A stretch of 64,000 nucleotides of DNA from Streptomyces griseoloalbus (GCA_014650015.1 BMUD01000018.1:100946-164945); one strand, 5' to 3'. Positions 8,125 to 17,155 are shown, counted from the first letter of the stretch. A program made the numbers and translations. Notes: a model not told the origin generated them from the sequence alone.

Positions 8125-10502
8125 CCGCCAACGTGGCCGTAGAGACCACCCCCGAAATCCCCCTCTGGAACGATTCCACCCACCCCCTCGCCGTCAGAGT
8201 CGACGCGCTCATCGGCGCGATGACCCTGGACGAGAAGATCGCCCAGCTGTACGGCGTGTGGGTCGGCGCCTCCGACAACGGCGGCGAAGTGGCCCCGCAC
8301 CAGCACGACATGGAGGAGGCCGTCGACCTCGACGCGCTCCTGCCCACCGGACTGGGCCAGCTGACCCGCCCCTTCGGCACCGTCCCCGTCGACCCCGCGC
8401 TCGGCGCGCTCTCCCTGCAGCGCACCCAGGCCCGCATCGCCTCGGCGAACCGCTTCGGCATCCCCGCCGTCGCGCACGAGGAGTGCCTGGCCGGTTTCGC
8501 GGCCTGGGGCGCCACCGCCTACCCCGTCCCGCTGTCCTGGGGCGCCACCTTCGACCCCGAGGTGGTGCGCCGCATGGCCGCCGCCATCGGCCGCGACATG
8601 CGCTCCGTCGGCGTCCACCAGGGTCTCGCCCCCGTCCTGGACGTGGTGCGCGACGCCCGCTGGGGCCGGGTGGAGGAGACCATCGGCGAGGACCCGTACC
8701 TCGTCGGCACCATCGGCACGGCATACGTGCAGGGGCTGGAGTCCGCCGGCATCGTCGCCACCCTCAAGCACTTCGTCGGCTACTCGGCCTCCCGTGCCGG
8801 ACGCAATCTCGCCCCCGCCCCCATGGGCGCCCGCGAGCGGGCCGACGTCCTGCTGCCGCCGTTCGAGATGGCCATCCGCGAGGGCGGCGCCCGGTCCGTG
8901 ATGCACGCCTACAACGACATCGACGGTGTGCCCGCCGCCGCCGACGAGACGCTGCTGACCGGGCTGCTCCGCGAGACGTGGGGCTTCGACGGCACCGTCG
9001 TCGCCGACTACTTCGGCATCGCCTTCCTCAAGACCCTGCACGGCGTCGCGGGCGACTGGGCCGACGCCGCGGGCACCGCGCTGAGGGCGGGCGTCGACAT
9101 CGAACTGCCCACTGTCAAGACGTTCGGCGCGCCGCTCGCCGAGGCCGTCGCCGAGGGCCGGATCCCGGAGTCGGTGATCGACCGCGCCCTGCGCCGCGTC
9201 CTCGGCCAGAAGGCGATGCTCGGCCTGCTCGACCCGGACTGGAGCCCCGTGCCGCCCGCGCTCGACGGCGTCGACTTCGACGACCCGGACGCGCTGCGCG
9301 GCAAGGTCGACCTGGACCGGCCCGAGAACCGCGAACTGGCCCGCGAGATCGCCGAGAAGGCGGTCGTCCTGCTCACCAACGACGGCACCCTCCCGCTCGC
9401 CCGGCCGCGCCGCATCGCCCTGGTCGGCCCCAACGCGGCCGAGCCGACCGCCGTCCTCGGCTGCTACTCCTTCCCGCTGCACGTCGGCGTGCACCACCCG
9501 CAGACCCCGGTCGGCATCGACCTGCCCACCCTCCGGGACACCCTGGCCGCCGAGTTCCCCGACGCGGAGATCACGGTCGCCCGCGGCACCGGCGTCGACG
9601 ACGGGGACCTGGCCGGTATCGGCGAGGCGGTGGAGGCGGCCCGCGAGGCGGACGTCGTCGTCGCCGTCCTCGGTGACCGCGCGGGCCTGTTCGGGCGCGG
9701 CACCAGCGGCGAGGGCTGTGACGCGGAGTCCCTCGTCCTGCCCGGCGCCCAGCAGCAGCTGCTCGACGCGCTGCTCGACTCCGGCAGGCCGGTGGTGACC
9801 GTCCTGCTCGCCGGACGGCCGTACGCGCTCGGCCGCGCCGTCACCGAGTCCGCCGCGATCGTGCAGTCCTTCTTCCCCGGGGTCGCGGGCACCCACGCGA
9901 TCGCCGGGGTGCTCAGCGGCCGCACGAACCCCTCAGGTCGGCTTCCGGTCAGCGTGCCGAGCGGGCCGGGCGCCCAGCCGACCACCTACCTCGGCGCACG
10001 CCTCGCCCAGGCCAGCGAGGTGTCCAACATCGACCCGACCCCGGCGTTCGGCTTCGGCCACGGCCTGACGTACACGGCGTTCGCCTGGAGCGACCTCGCC
10101 GTGGACGCCGAACAGGCCGCGACCGACGGCGAGTTCGCCCTGACACTCACCGTCCGCAACACCGGTGACCGGTCCGGCACCGAGGTCGTCCAGCTCTACC
10201 TGCACGACCCGGTCGCCTCCGTCGTCCAGCCGGTGCAGCGCCTTGTCGGCTACACGCGGGTGCCGCTGGAGCCGGGGGAGGCCCGCCGCGTCCGTGTCAC
10301 GGTCCCGGCCGACGTGGCCTCCTTCACCGGCCGCGACGGCCACCGCGTCATCGAACCCGGGGACCTGGAGCTGCGTCTCTCCGCGTCGAGCACGGACGCC
10401 CGCCTCACGGCGACGGTCACCCTGACCGGCCCGGAACGCCGGGTCGACCACACGCGCCGCTTCCACGCGGCCTTCACCCAGGAGCCGGCCGCGCAGGCGT
10501 GA
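8121..10502 (+). CDS. bxlA: Glycoside hydrolase family 3 beta-xylosidase
   Basis: A 793-residue GH3 enzyme without signal peptide, so it acts on imported xylobiose in the cytoplasm. Domain order: TIM barrel (about 20-370) with the nucleophile Asp296 in VVADYFGI and the binding motif KHFVGYSASRAG; alpha/beta sandwich (about 400-630) with the GTSGEGCD loop; and a C-terminal fibronectin-III-like domain (about 670-760). The GTG at 8121 overlaps the bxlG stop; its GGAGG is only 3 bases away, so the GTG at 8133 is a possible alternative. GH3 also includes beta-glucosidases, but operon order and operator favour xylosidase. A strong terminator hairpin follows. Confidence 0.82.
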   Translation: MTANVAVETTPEIPLWNDSTHPLAVRVDALIGAMTLDEKIAQLYGVWVGASDNGGEVAPHQHDMEEAVDLDALLPTGLGQLTRPFGTVPVDPALGALSLQRTQARIASANRFGIPAVAHEECLAGFAAWGATAYPVPLSWGATFDPEVVRRMAAAIGRDMRSVGVHQGLAPVLDVVRDARWGRVEETIGEDPYLVGTIGTAYVQGLESAGIVATLKHFVGYSASRAGRNLAPAPMGARERADVLLPPFEMAIREGGARSVMHAYNDIDGVPAAADETLLTGLLRETWGFDGTVVADYFGIAFLKTLHGVAGDWADAAGTALRAGVDIELPTVKTFGAPLAEAVAEGRIPESVIDRALRRVLGQKAMLGLLDPDWSPVPPALDGVDFDDPDALRGKVDLDRPENRELAREIAEKAVVLLTNDGTLPLARPRRIALVGPNAAEPTAVLGCYSFPLHVGVHHPQTPVGIDLPTLRDTLAAEFPDAEITVARGTGVDDGDLAGIGEAVEAAREADVVVAVLGDRAGLFGRGTSGEGCDAESLVLPGAQQQLLDALLDSGRPVVTVLLAGRPYALGRAVTESAAIVQSFFPGVAGTHAIAGVLSGRTNPSGRLPVSVPSGPGAQPTTYLGARLAQASEVSNIDPTPAFGFGHGLTYTAFAWSDLAVDAEQAATDGEFALTLTVRNTGDRSGTEVVQLYLHDPVASVVQPVQRLVGYTRVPLEPGEARRVRVTVPADVASFTGRDGHRVIEPGDLELRLSASSTDARLTATVTLTGPERRVDHTRRFHAAFTQEPAAQA

Positions 10503-10520
10503 CCCGTACCCTCCGACACG

Positions 10521-10550
10521 GCCCCCGGCCGGTGCACACCGGCCGGGGGC
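10521..10550 (+). terminator. Terminator hairpin after bxlA
   Basis: A perfect 14-bp inverted repeat (arm GCCCCCGGCCGGTG) with a minimal loop lies 19 bases after the bxlA stop. No U-tract follows, as is usual in Streptomyces. It ends the bxl operon. Confidence 0.8.
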
Positions 10551-10802
10551 CGCTCGCTGCCTCAATCCGGCCTCCGCCACTTCAGACAGGGACCGTCCGA
10601 TCCGATCCTTTCGGGCCGACTCCGACGGAGGCGAACCCCCGTTCCACACCGGTCCCGGCTGCGTGGAGGAAGTGCGCCGCGGCGCCCCGGCTGCTGCTGT
10701 AGCTGCTCACCACCGTCCCGGGCAACGCCCGGCCCGTCCACCGTCCTTCGGTCCGTGAACGGCGACCTGACCTCGGACGGGGCATCGCATCGGGGGAGTG
10801 GG

Positions 10803-11009
10803 TCAGATACGGTCGCGGTCCCGCCCCAGACCCGCGACGAACCCGTACCATGCGCGCCGCGGGAACGCGAGCTGCGGTCCGCCGCGTTCCTTGGAGTCCC
10901 GTACGTGTATGACGGTCGTGGCGGGGGCGACTTCGACGCACTCGCCGCCTTCATCGCCGCTGTAGCTGCTCTTCAACCAGGTGAGCTGTGCGAGCTGTTC
11001 GGTGTTCAT
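10803..11009 (-). CDS. DUF397 domain protein
   Basis: A 68-residue DUF397 protein with the family signature WLKSSYSGDEGGECVEVA and VRDSKERGGPQLAF. These small proteins sit beside XRE/DUF5753 regulators throughout Streptomyces and are thought to act with them in development-related control; biochemical function is unclear. The start ATG overlaps the stop of the XRE gene (ATGA at 11006-11009), so it is the second gene of a two-gene operon. Confidence 0.85.
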   Translation of the reverse strand: MNTEQLAQLTWLKSSYSGDEGGECVEVAPATTVIHVRDSKERGGPQLAFPRRAWYGFVAGLGRDRDRI

Positions 11010-11878
11010 AGGTCTCCCAGCATCTTCTCGATGAGGCGCAAGGACTCGCGTGGGGTGAGCGCCTGCCCTCGGATGCTGCCATGTTTCGCGGCCAGAACGC
11101 GCACCTCTTCCTGGTCAGTGATGAGGCGGCTGATGTGCTGGACTTCCAGATAGGCCACCTGCGGCTTGCCTTTGGGGGTGAGTAGCGTGAAGGGGCCGCC
11201 CATACCTGCGTGCTCTTCGCTCGAGGTCGGCATGACCTGGATTTCCACATGACGCAAGCGTCCCGTCCGCAGCAGTTGTTCCAACTGTCCGCGCTGTACG
11301 TCTGGACCGCCGAAGGGTTGACGCAGAATGCTTTCTTGAATGGTTGCGCTCACAGTCGGTGGTGGCCACCGTGTCATCAACTCCTGCCGAGCCATCCTCG
11401 CGGTTACTCGCTGTTCGATGGTCTCCTCATCGAAAAACGGCTGTCGACTGGCGAAGACGGCGCGGGCGTAGTCCGGGGTCTGGAACAAGCCGGGCACCGC
11501 CTGGTTGGCGAAGTAGCGCAGTTCAACCGCCTCCGCCTCCAACCGCGCATAATCCCGGAACCACTCCGGATGCCGCACCCGGCGCCGCGTCTTGGCCCGC
11601 TCCACGTCCTCCGCCGCAGAAGCCAGCAGACCCCCACACTCCAGCAACTGGTCCACTGCTACCAGCAGTGCGGGCTGAGGCGTCCGTCGTGCCCGCTCGA
11701 CCGAGGAGATCGTCTCCTCCCCGTACCCGAGCCGGTCGCCCAGCTCCTTCTGGCTCAGCCCGGCCCGCTCCCGGGCGACCTTGATCTGCCGGCCGAGAGC
11801 CCGGAACAGGTCCGCGACCTCGTCCGTGCCGTCCGCCTCGCCGCCCGTGGGAACTCCCGTACCCGGCTGTGATCCCAT
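11006..11878 (-). CDS. XRE-family helix-turn-helix regulator with DUF5753 domain
   Basis: A 290-residue protein. Residues about 30-85 form an XRE helix-turn-helix (VARERAGLSQKELGDRLGY, ISSVERARRTPQPALL). The rest is the DUF5753 domain (AVPGLFQTPDYARAVFAS, VMPTSSEEHAGMGGPFTLL). It is first in an operon with the DUF397 gene and divergent from the ATPase at 12021. This triad is the WhiJ/AbaA-like arrangement repeated many times in Streptomyces genomes, usually linked to sporulation or antibiotic control. Target DNA is unknown. Confidence 0.87.
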   Translation of the reverse strand: MGSQPGTGVPTGGEADGTDEVADLFRALGRQIKVARERAGLSQKELGDRLGYGEETISSVERARRTPQPALLVAVDQLLECGGLLASAAEDVERAKTRRRVRHPEWFRDYARLEAEAVELRYFANQAVPGLFQTPDYARAVFASRQPFFDEETIEQRVTARMARQELMTRWPPPTVSATIQESILRQPFGGPDVQRGQLEQLLRTGRLRHVEIQVMPTSSEEHAGMGGPFTLLTPKGKPQVAYLEVQHISRLITDQEEVRVLAAKHGSIRGQALTPRESLRLIEKMLGDL

Positions 11879-12020
11879 GCCGTACCACCACCCTGTTTCC
11901 TTGTACCGGGGACGAACCGGCGACCCCCCGGTCAGGTCATGGCCGTACGCCCGTACATCACACCGTCCGCGCCGGGACAGTCACCCTGCGTACCGCCCGG
12001 AGTGCTCCACACGGTAGGAC

Positions 12021-12527
12021 GTGTCGGTCACCCTCGGTGATGTGAATCAGGAAACTGTCACCGCACCCGGTGAACCGACCGTCGTCACGAGCCACTTCCG
12101 CATCATGTTTCCCACCACGGCGCGGGGCGCGCACGGCGCCCGCCATGCCGCCGAGCACTGGCTCGCCACACAGCAGGGATGGCCGGAAGCCGCCGCCACT
12201 GACGACGACACGGCCACGGTGTCCCTCCTCATCGCGGAACTGACCGCCAACGCCGCCCTGCACGGCCGGGTGCGGGGCAGGAACGCACGCCTCGCCCTCA
12301 CCCTGACACCCACCACCCTGCGGATCGAGGTCACCGACGCGCGGGGCGAACGTCTGCCCGTGCGGACACCGGAGGCCGATGCCGACGGTGAGTCCGGACG
12401 GGGCCTGCTTCTCGTCGCCTCGCTCGCCGACGCCTGGGGCTGCGAATCCCACCACCCGGGTGGCAAGACGGTGTGGGCGGAGTGCACCACGAGGGCCGCC
12501 AGGACACGGCAAGAGAACCGGGTGTGA
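12021..12527 (+). CDS. Anti-sigma-factor-like ATP-binding protein (HATPase_c_2)
   Basis: A 168-residue GHKL-type ATP-binding domain resembling the RsbW/SpoIIAB kinases. The N box is LLIAELTANAALHG and the glycine box GESGRGLLLVASLADAWG. It is the third member of the XRE/DUF397 triad and transcribed divergently from them. GTG at 12021 is used, but it is preceded immediately by AGGAC; the GTG at 12042 (starting NQETVTAP) is equally possible because the domain begins near residue 25. It probably binds a sigma or anti-anti-sigma factor encoded elsewhere. Confidence 0.82.
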   Translation: MSVTLGDVNQETVTAPGEPTVVTSHFRIMFPTTARGAHGARHAAEHWLATQQGWPEAAATDDDTATVSLLIAELTANAALHGRVRGRNARLALTLTPTTLRIEVTDARGERLPVRTPEADADGESGRGLLLVASLADAWGCESHHPGGKTVWAECTTRAARTRQENRV

Positions 12528-12687
12528 GTAGTCGCGGTACAGAAAGAGCACCGCGGTACCCCGCTGTCGACCGCCGCCCGCGACTGTGGACATCGGGCAG
12601 TCGTGCGCTTCAACGCGCTGGAAGTCGTCGCTCACGCGATCGCTGCGCGGCAGGTGTTCCACGAGCGCACCATGAAACGCGGGCGCA

Positions 12688-13650
12688 TCACCACTGGGCG
12701 ATGAGCGGCGTGTCCGGTTGGTGCTGCTGCCAGGCTTCGGTGAGGCGGGCGAGGCGAGTGGGGGCGGCGATGCCGCGCACGGTCGCGATCCTGCCGTTGG
12801 TGATGTCGAACGTCACGGAGCCGACGACCCGGTCGCCGAGCACGAAGAGGATGGCGGGGGCGCCGTTGACGAGCGCGTAGTGGATGGTGGGCGTGCCGCC
12901 GGCGAGTCGCCGTTTCGCGGGTGTGGGTTTGAAGCCGGCCCGTGCGATGGCGGCGATGCGCTGCGGAGTGTCGTATCGCCGCAGCTTCTCGGTCAGGCCG
13001 GCGCCGTCGGAGATCGCGGTCGCGTCGTCGGTGAGCAGCGCCACCAGTTGTTCGGTGCGGCCCGAGGAGGCGGCGGCGAGGAATTCCTCGACAATCCTGC
13101 GGGCGGATGCCGGGTCGGCCTCGCCGCCGCCGCGGCGTGCGGCGGTGATGCGGCGCCGGGACCGGTGGAGGTGCTGCTGGCTCGCGGACTCGGTGATGAC
13201 GAGGATCTGGGCGATCTCGGCGTGGCTGTAGGAGAACGCCTCGCGCAGGACGTAGACGGCACGCTCGACGGGCGACAGGCGCTCCATGAGAGTCAGCACG
13301 GCCAGGGAGACCGATTCGCGCTGCTCGAACGTGTCGGCCGGGCCGAGCATCGGGTCGCCGTCGAGGAGCGGTTCCGGCAGCCAGGCGCCGACGGCGCGTT
13401 CACGGCGGGCCTGTGCCGAGCGGAGCCGGTCGAGGCACAGGTTGGTGACGACCTTGGTCAGCCATGCCTCCGGCACCTTGATCAGCTGCCGGTTGGCGGC
13501 CTCCCAGTGCAGGAACGCGTCCTGCACCACGTCCTCGGCGTCGGCGGCGGAGCCCAACAGCCGGTACGCCAGCGAGGCCAGTCGGTTCCGGCTGGCCTGG
13601 AACCGACTGGTGTCGAAGCGATCAGTGGAGGTGCTGTCCACGCGGGCCAC
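12688..13650 (-). CDS. ECF41-type RNA polymerase sigma factor with SnoaL-like C-terminal domain
   Basis: A 320-residue ECF sigma factor. Region 2 (FQASRNRLASLAYRLLGSAA, DAEDVVQDAFLHW) spans about 15-85, and region 4 (LSPVERAVYVLREAFSYSH) about 125-180. The linker contains the ECF41 hallmark WLPEPLL. A SnoaL/NTF2-like domain (about 185-305) replaces a separate anti-sigma factor and regulates activity in this group. The gene follows the NADH-dehydrogenase-like gene by 9 bases on the same strand. ECF41 factors are usually encoded next to carboxymuconolactone decarboxylases, oxidoreductases or epimerases, all three of which occur in the next 4 kb. Confidence 0.88.
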   Translation of the reverse strand: MARVDSTSTDRFDTSRFQASRNRLASLAYRLLGSAADAEDVVQDAFLHWEAANRQLIKVPEAWLTKVVTNLCLDRLRSAQARRERAVGAWLPEPLLDGDPMLGPADTFEQRESVSLAVLTLMERLSPVERAVYVLREAFSYSHAEIAQILVITESASQQHLHRSRRRITAARRGGGEADPASARRIVEEFLAAASSGRTEQLVALLTDDATAISDGAGLTEKLRRYDTPQRIAAIARAGFKPTPAKRRLAGGTPTIHYALVNGAPAILFVLGDRVVGSVTFDITNGRIATVRGIAAPTRLARLTEAWQQHQPDTPLIAQW

Positions 13651-13659
13651 CCCAGGCGG

Positions 13660-14871
13660 TTACGCGACCGCCTTCTCGGCGGACGCATGCGCGGACGTGT
13701 CCGGGGCGGCGGCCAGGCGGCGCTTGCGCTTGGGTAGGCCGAACGTCGGGTGCGAGGTGGTCCACAGCGACATCTTGAGGATGCCCGCCTTGATCCGCGC
13801 GGCCTTCCGACCGCCCATGTACGTCGGCTTCGCCTGCGCTTCGTCGTCGACCATCTGCAGGATCCCGTCCCGCCGCCCGAGGCTGATGTGGTTGCCCAGG
13901 TATTCCAGCTTGGTGTTCGGGACCTTGCGGCCGGTCAGGCGTCCCACGATCGCGGCTGTGGCCTGCATGCCGGTGCAGCCCGCCGACGCGCAGGACATCG
14001 GCAGCGGCTGGCCGTTGTCGCCGATGGCGTAGGCGCTGTCGCCAGCGGCGTAGACATTCGGGTGCGAGACCGACCGCATGGTGCGATCGACGACGATCCG
14101 GCCGTTGCCGGTGACCTCAAGGCCGCCGACGGCGGCGATGGTGCTGACCGCGAACCCGGCTGTCCACACTGTCGCGTCGGACGCCACGGCGGTGCCGTCG
14201 GCGCACAGCACCCGCGCCGCTTCGACAGCCTCGACGACGCTGTGCTCCAGGACCGTGATGCCCAGCCGGCCGCAGGCCTGGCGCAGGTGGCCGCGGGCTC
14301 CGGCGGAGAGCCGGGCGCCCAGCTCGCTGCGGGCGATGAGCGTCACCGACAGGTTGGGCCGGGATTCGGCGATCTCGGTGGCGGTCTCGATGCCGGTCAG
14401 CCCGTCGCCGACGACCAGTACACTCCCGCCTTCGCCCCGCCTGCCCAGGCTCTCCAGACGCTCGCGCAGGCGCAGCGCCGAGGGCCGGGCGGCGACGTCG
14501 AAGGCGTACTCGGCCACGCCGGGAACGCCGCCGTCGTCCCCGTGGCTGCCGAGCGCGTAGAACAGCGTGTCGTAGCCGAGCTCGCCGCCGCCCTCGGCGT
14601 CGGCCACGGCGACGACCTGGCGCTCGGGGTCGATGGCGGTGACACGGGCCAGGCGCAGTCCTATCCCCGTGCCCGCGAAGACGTCGGTGAGCTTCGGAGC
14701 CTCGATCTCCTGGCCGGCCGCGAACTGGTGCAGCCGCAGCCGCTGGACGAAGTCCGGCTCAGCGTTGACCACGGTGATCCCGGTGTCCGCCGGGGACAGC
14801 CGGCGGGCCAGGTTCCCGGCCACGTAGGCCCCGGAATAGCCGGCGCCGAGAACGACGATGCGGTGCTTCAT
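13660..14871 (-). CDS. FAD-dependent NADH dehydrogenase-like oxidoreductase (NDH-2 family)
   Basis: A 403-residue flavoprotein. The FAD-binding Rossmann motif is IVVLGAGYSGAYVAGNLARR at the N-terminus. The NAD(P)H motif is VVGDGLTGIETATEIAES near residue 155. The second FAD contact is VYAAGDSAYAIGDNGQPLPM near residue 275. Type II NADH dehydrogenases pass electrons from NADH to quinone at the membrane face, though this member could reduce another acceptor. GGAG precedes the ATG. It is upstream of, and likely cotranscribed with, the ECF41 sigma gene, making it the O in the ECF41 decarboxylase/oxidoreductase/epimerase set. Confidence 0.83.
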   Translation of the reverse strand: MKHRIVVLGAGYSGAYVAGNLARRLSPADTGITVVNAEPDFVQRLRLHQFAAGQEIEAPKLTDVFAGTGIGLRLARVTAIDPERQVVAVADAEGGGELGYDTLFYALGSHGDDGGVPGVAEYAFDVAARPSALRLRERLESLGRRGEGGSVLVVGDGLTGIETATEIAESRPNLSVTLIARSELGARLSAGARGHLRQACGRLGITVLEHSVVEAVEAARVLCADGTAVASDATVWTAGFAVSTIAAVGGLEVTGNGRIVVDRTMRSVSHPNVYAAGDSAYAIGDNGQPLPMSCASAGCTGMQATAAIVGRLTGRKVPNTKLEYLGNHISLGRRDGILQMVDDEAQAKPTYMGGRKAARIKAGILKMSLWTTSHPTFGLPKRKRRLAAAPDTSAHASAEKAVA

Positions 14872-15019
14872 GAATAGCTCCTGTCGGTTCGCTTGCCTTC
14901 GGTGATTGAGCGGAACAGCACCCGGATTGCTGACAGGAACTACATGTGACTTGGATCACATGGTGGAGGAGTTATCGCGAGGCCGGCTCGCGGGTCGGGG
15001 GCCCGGTCGATGAAGCCCG

Positions 15020-15285
15020 GGAAGTCCCTCATCGTGTCCGCGTGCGTGATCGGCCGGCTGCGCCGGCAGAGACGACGCTCGCGCCGTGCGTGTCGACGTG
15101 GCCGGACTCGATCCCGGCACCGGTGCGGTGCCGCAGCAGGCCCTCGATCATGGCCGCGACCTCGGACGACGGACAGCTCTTGAGCTGGGAGTAGATGCAG
15201 ACGTTTTCCCGCTCGACGTGCCAGTGGATCATCACGCCGTTGTGCCGCCGTAGCGGATGGTGCATGTTCGTGCCGAGCGATCAGG
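15020..15285 (-). pseudogene. Fragment of Tn3-family transposase
   Basis: The minus-strand frame reads [20 protein letters not shown] and continues [20 protein letters not shown] and VDTHGASVV, the conserved DDE-region segment of Tn3-family TnpA. Similarity stops after about residue 65 and does not extend upstream beyond about 15285, so fewer than 100 of roughly 1,000 residues remain. No terminal inverted repeats were seen. It marks an old transposition event between the two ECF41 loci. Confidence 0.75.
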
Positions 15286-15313
15286 CGTGCTCTCAGCCTG
15301 TCCTCGCGGGCCG

Positions 15314-16147
15314 TCAGCGGAACGCGGCGACGTTCTCCGCGGCCCACTGTCGGAAGGGCTTGGCAGGGGAGCCGGTAACACGCGGAACCGTGTCGTGCAC
15401 CCTGAGCAGTTCGTCGTTGACGTCCCCACCCATCAGGTCGAGCACCGCGTGCGCGGTCCGGTCTCCCATGAAGGAGGCCATCTGCCGGTGCGCCTCTTCC
15501 CGGCTGATCTCCACGACGGACACGTCGCGTCCCAGGGCCGCCCCGATCGCTTGTGCCTGCTGCCGGGGAGTGATCCGTGCCGGCCCGGTCAGCGCGTACG
15601 TCCGCCCGCCGTGACCCGGCTCGGACAGCGCCGCCCGTGCCACCGCCGCGATGTCTGCCGGGTGGACGGCGGGAAGTCCGATGTCCGCATAGGGCACCCG
15701 GATCGACCGGTGCTCCCGGATCGACTCCGCCCACCACAGGGCGTTCGACGCGAACTGTGTCGGACGCAGGATCGTCCAGCTCATCCCGCTGCCCTGGAGC
15801 AGCCGCTCGACGGTCAGGTTCTCGGCGGCGGCGGGCAGGTGCGGATGGGTTCGCACCGTGATGGAGGACACGAGCACCACGTGCTCCACACCCGCCTGCC
15901 GGGCGGCCGTGAGAACGTCCGCGTCCGCACCCGTGCCCGGCACGAGGAACAGAGAACGCACTCCGTCCAGCGCCGGCTTCAGCGAGACGGGCCGGGCGAG
16001 GTCGCCCTCGACGGCTTCGACTCCGTCGGGGAACGAGGCTCGGGCGGCGTCACGGGTCAGGCCTCGTACGGGTAAGGCGCCGGACCTGTGCAACTGCCGT
16101 ACCAGAGCGCGTCCGATGTTTCCGGTGGCACCCGTCACAAGGATCAT
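15314..16147 (-). CDS. NmrA-like NAD(P)-binding oxidoreductase/epimerase
   Basis: A 277-residue atypical short-chain dehydrogenase of the NmrA/QOR2 type. MILVTGATGNIGRALVRQL is the dinucleotide-binding motif. GVRSLFLVPGTG, VEHVVLVSSITVR and WTILRPTQFASN follow the family pattern; the classical YxxxK active site is absent. Start 16147 is chosen for AGGAGA eight bases upstream and because the Rossmann motif begins at residue 2. The promoter has a MerR-type arrangement (16190-16220). It serves as the epimerase-type partner of the nearby ECF41 sigma factors; a quinone or NAD(P)H-sensing reductase role is likely. Confidence 0.82.
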   Translation of the reverse strand: MILVTGATGNIGRALVRQLHRSGALPVRGLTRDAARASFPDGVEAVEGDLARPVSLKPALDGVRSLFLVPGTGADADVLTAARQAGVEHVVLVSSITVRTHPHLPAAAENLTVERLLQGSGMSWTILRPTQFASNALWWAESIREHRSIRVPYADIGLPAVHPADIAAVARAALSEPGHGGRTYALTGPARITPRQQAQAIGAALGRDVSVVEISREEAHRQMASFMGDRTAHAVLDLMGGDVNDELLRVHDTVPRVTGSPAKPFRQWAAENVAAFR

Positions 16148-16189
16148 CGCTGTCTTCTCCTGCCGTCGGCCGGTGATCACTTTCGGCGC

Positions 16190-16220
16190 ACGCTAGGACC
16201 TCGACCGAGGTTCAGGTCAA
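16190..16220 (-). promoter_or_regulatory. MerR-type promoter with 19-bp spacer
   Basis: Read on the minus strand, TTGACC (16220-16215) and TAGCGT (16195-16190) are separated by 19 bp, longer than the usual 17, which is the signature of MerR-family activation. A dyad with arms GACCT/AGGTC and inner ACC/GGT occupies 16197-16218, exactly in the spacer. It would give a start site about 35 bases before the NmrA-like gene. No MerR gene is adjacent; a SoxR-like or other redox-sensing MerR protein is a candidate. Confidence 0.55.
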
Positions 16221-16242
16221 GCAGAAGGCCCGGAACGGGGTG

Positions 16243-16450
16243 TCAGGTCATGGAGAACTTGGCGACGTACTCGTCGAAGGGCTCGATGCCGACTTCCGCA
16301 CGGAGTTCGTCCATGCGCTCGGGCTCTTCACAGGGCCACGGAACCGGTGCTCCGTCCTTCACGCCGGCGATCTGCGTGCCGTAGATCTGCTGACGGCCCT
16401 CATCGACCGGCGTGCGGTCCCGCAGGAAGGCCGGCTCACGCAGGCCGGCC
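16243..16450 (-). pseudogene. C-terminal remnant of a DUF6624 protein
   Basis: The frame ends VGIEPFDEYVAKFSMT and contains EGRQQIYGTQ and ELRAEVGIEP, the conserved C-terminal motifs of DUF6624 (QxYGTQ ... RxxVGL.PxxEY). The N-terminal two-thirds of the family is absent; the upstream sequence has no matching frame. It is a truncated relic between the NmrA-like and AhpD-like genes. Confidence 0.6.
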
Positions 16451-16513
16451 GAGCCTGCCGACACCGGTGAAGCTGTCGGCGCCCCCGGCGGTGTAGCGCC
16501 GTGCGAACGACGC

Positions 16514-16551
16514 GGGCCCGTCCCCGGATCGGATGATCCGGGGACGGGCCC
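16514..16551 (-). terminator. Terminator hairpin after the AhpD-like gene
   Basis: A perfect 17-bp inverted repeat (arm GGGCCCGTCCCCGGATC) with a 4-base loop lies 14 bases beyond the stop of the carboxymuconolactone-decarboxylase-like gene on the minus strand. Confidence 0.8.
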
Positions 16552-16565
16552 GGTTTCGGTGTCGG

Positions 16566-17054
16566 TCAGGCGTCGAGTGCGGCGGTGAACATGCCGGCCT
16601 CGTAGGAGCCGCCCTTCTGGTGCACGATCACGGCGAGCCGGTTGGCGGCGTTGATCAAGGCGACCTGGGCGACCAGCGCGGCGATCTGGTCGTCGTCGTA
16701 GTGCTTGCGGACCTGGGCCCACGTCTCGTCCGACACGCCCTGGTGGGCGTCGGCGAGCCGGGTGCCCTCCTCGGCGAGCGCCAGAGCGGCCTGCTCGGCC
16801 TCGTTGAACACCGTGGACTCGCGCCACGCGGCGACCAGGTGGAGCCGGACCGCGCTCTCGCCGGCGGCAGCGGCCTCCTTGACGTGCATGTCGACGCAGT
16901 GACCGCAGCCGTTGATCTGGCTGGCGCGCAGCGACACCAGCTCCTGCGTGGACTTCGGCAGCGGCGAGTCCTGGATCACCAGGGCGGCTCCTGCGAACCG
17001 CTTGGCGAACTTGGCGGCGATCTTGTTCTCGAACAGGTTGAATCGAGCGTCCAT
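16566..17054 (-). CDS. Carboxymuconolactone decarboxylase / AhpD-like alkylhydroperoxidase
   Basis: A 162-residue AhpD-fold protein. The redox motif Cys50-Gly-His-Cys53 with His57 (INGCGHCVDMH) is intact, consistent with thiol-dependent peroxidase activity rather than lactone decarboxylation. The ATG at 17054 starts MDARFNLFENK. It is divergent from an ECF41 sigma gene, with that sigma's promoter consensus in the shared upstream region. AhpD-like genes are the most frequent ECF41 partners, so it is probably part of that oxidative regulon. Confidence 0.87.
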   Translation of the reverse strand: MDARFNLFENKIAAKFAKRFAGAALVIQDSPLPKSTQELVSLRASQINGCGHCVDMHVKEAAAAGESAVRLHLVAAWRESTVFNEAEQAALALAEEGTRLADAHQGVSDETWAQVRKHYDDDQIAALVAQVALINAANRLAVIVHQKGGSYEAGMFTAALDA

Positions 17055-17155
17055 GACGTCGTCCTCACGTGTGGTGTTGCGTTGACGAACACGAGATGCC
17101 GGCGGACCGCTCCCTGTGACGGGGTGGTGGTGTGACGTGAGCCACGACGCAGGGA

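Noticed and set aside
10582-10760. Possible second DUF397 gene (VVSSYSSSRGA on the minus strand)
   Set aside because: One short block resembles the family signature SSYSG, but the rest does not follow the pattern and no start is visible.
12590-12703. Short plus-strand frame VRFNALEVVAHAIAAR
   Set aside because: Plausible composition but too short, no Shine-Dalgarno and no recognised family; possibly a relic.
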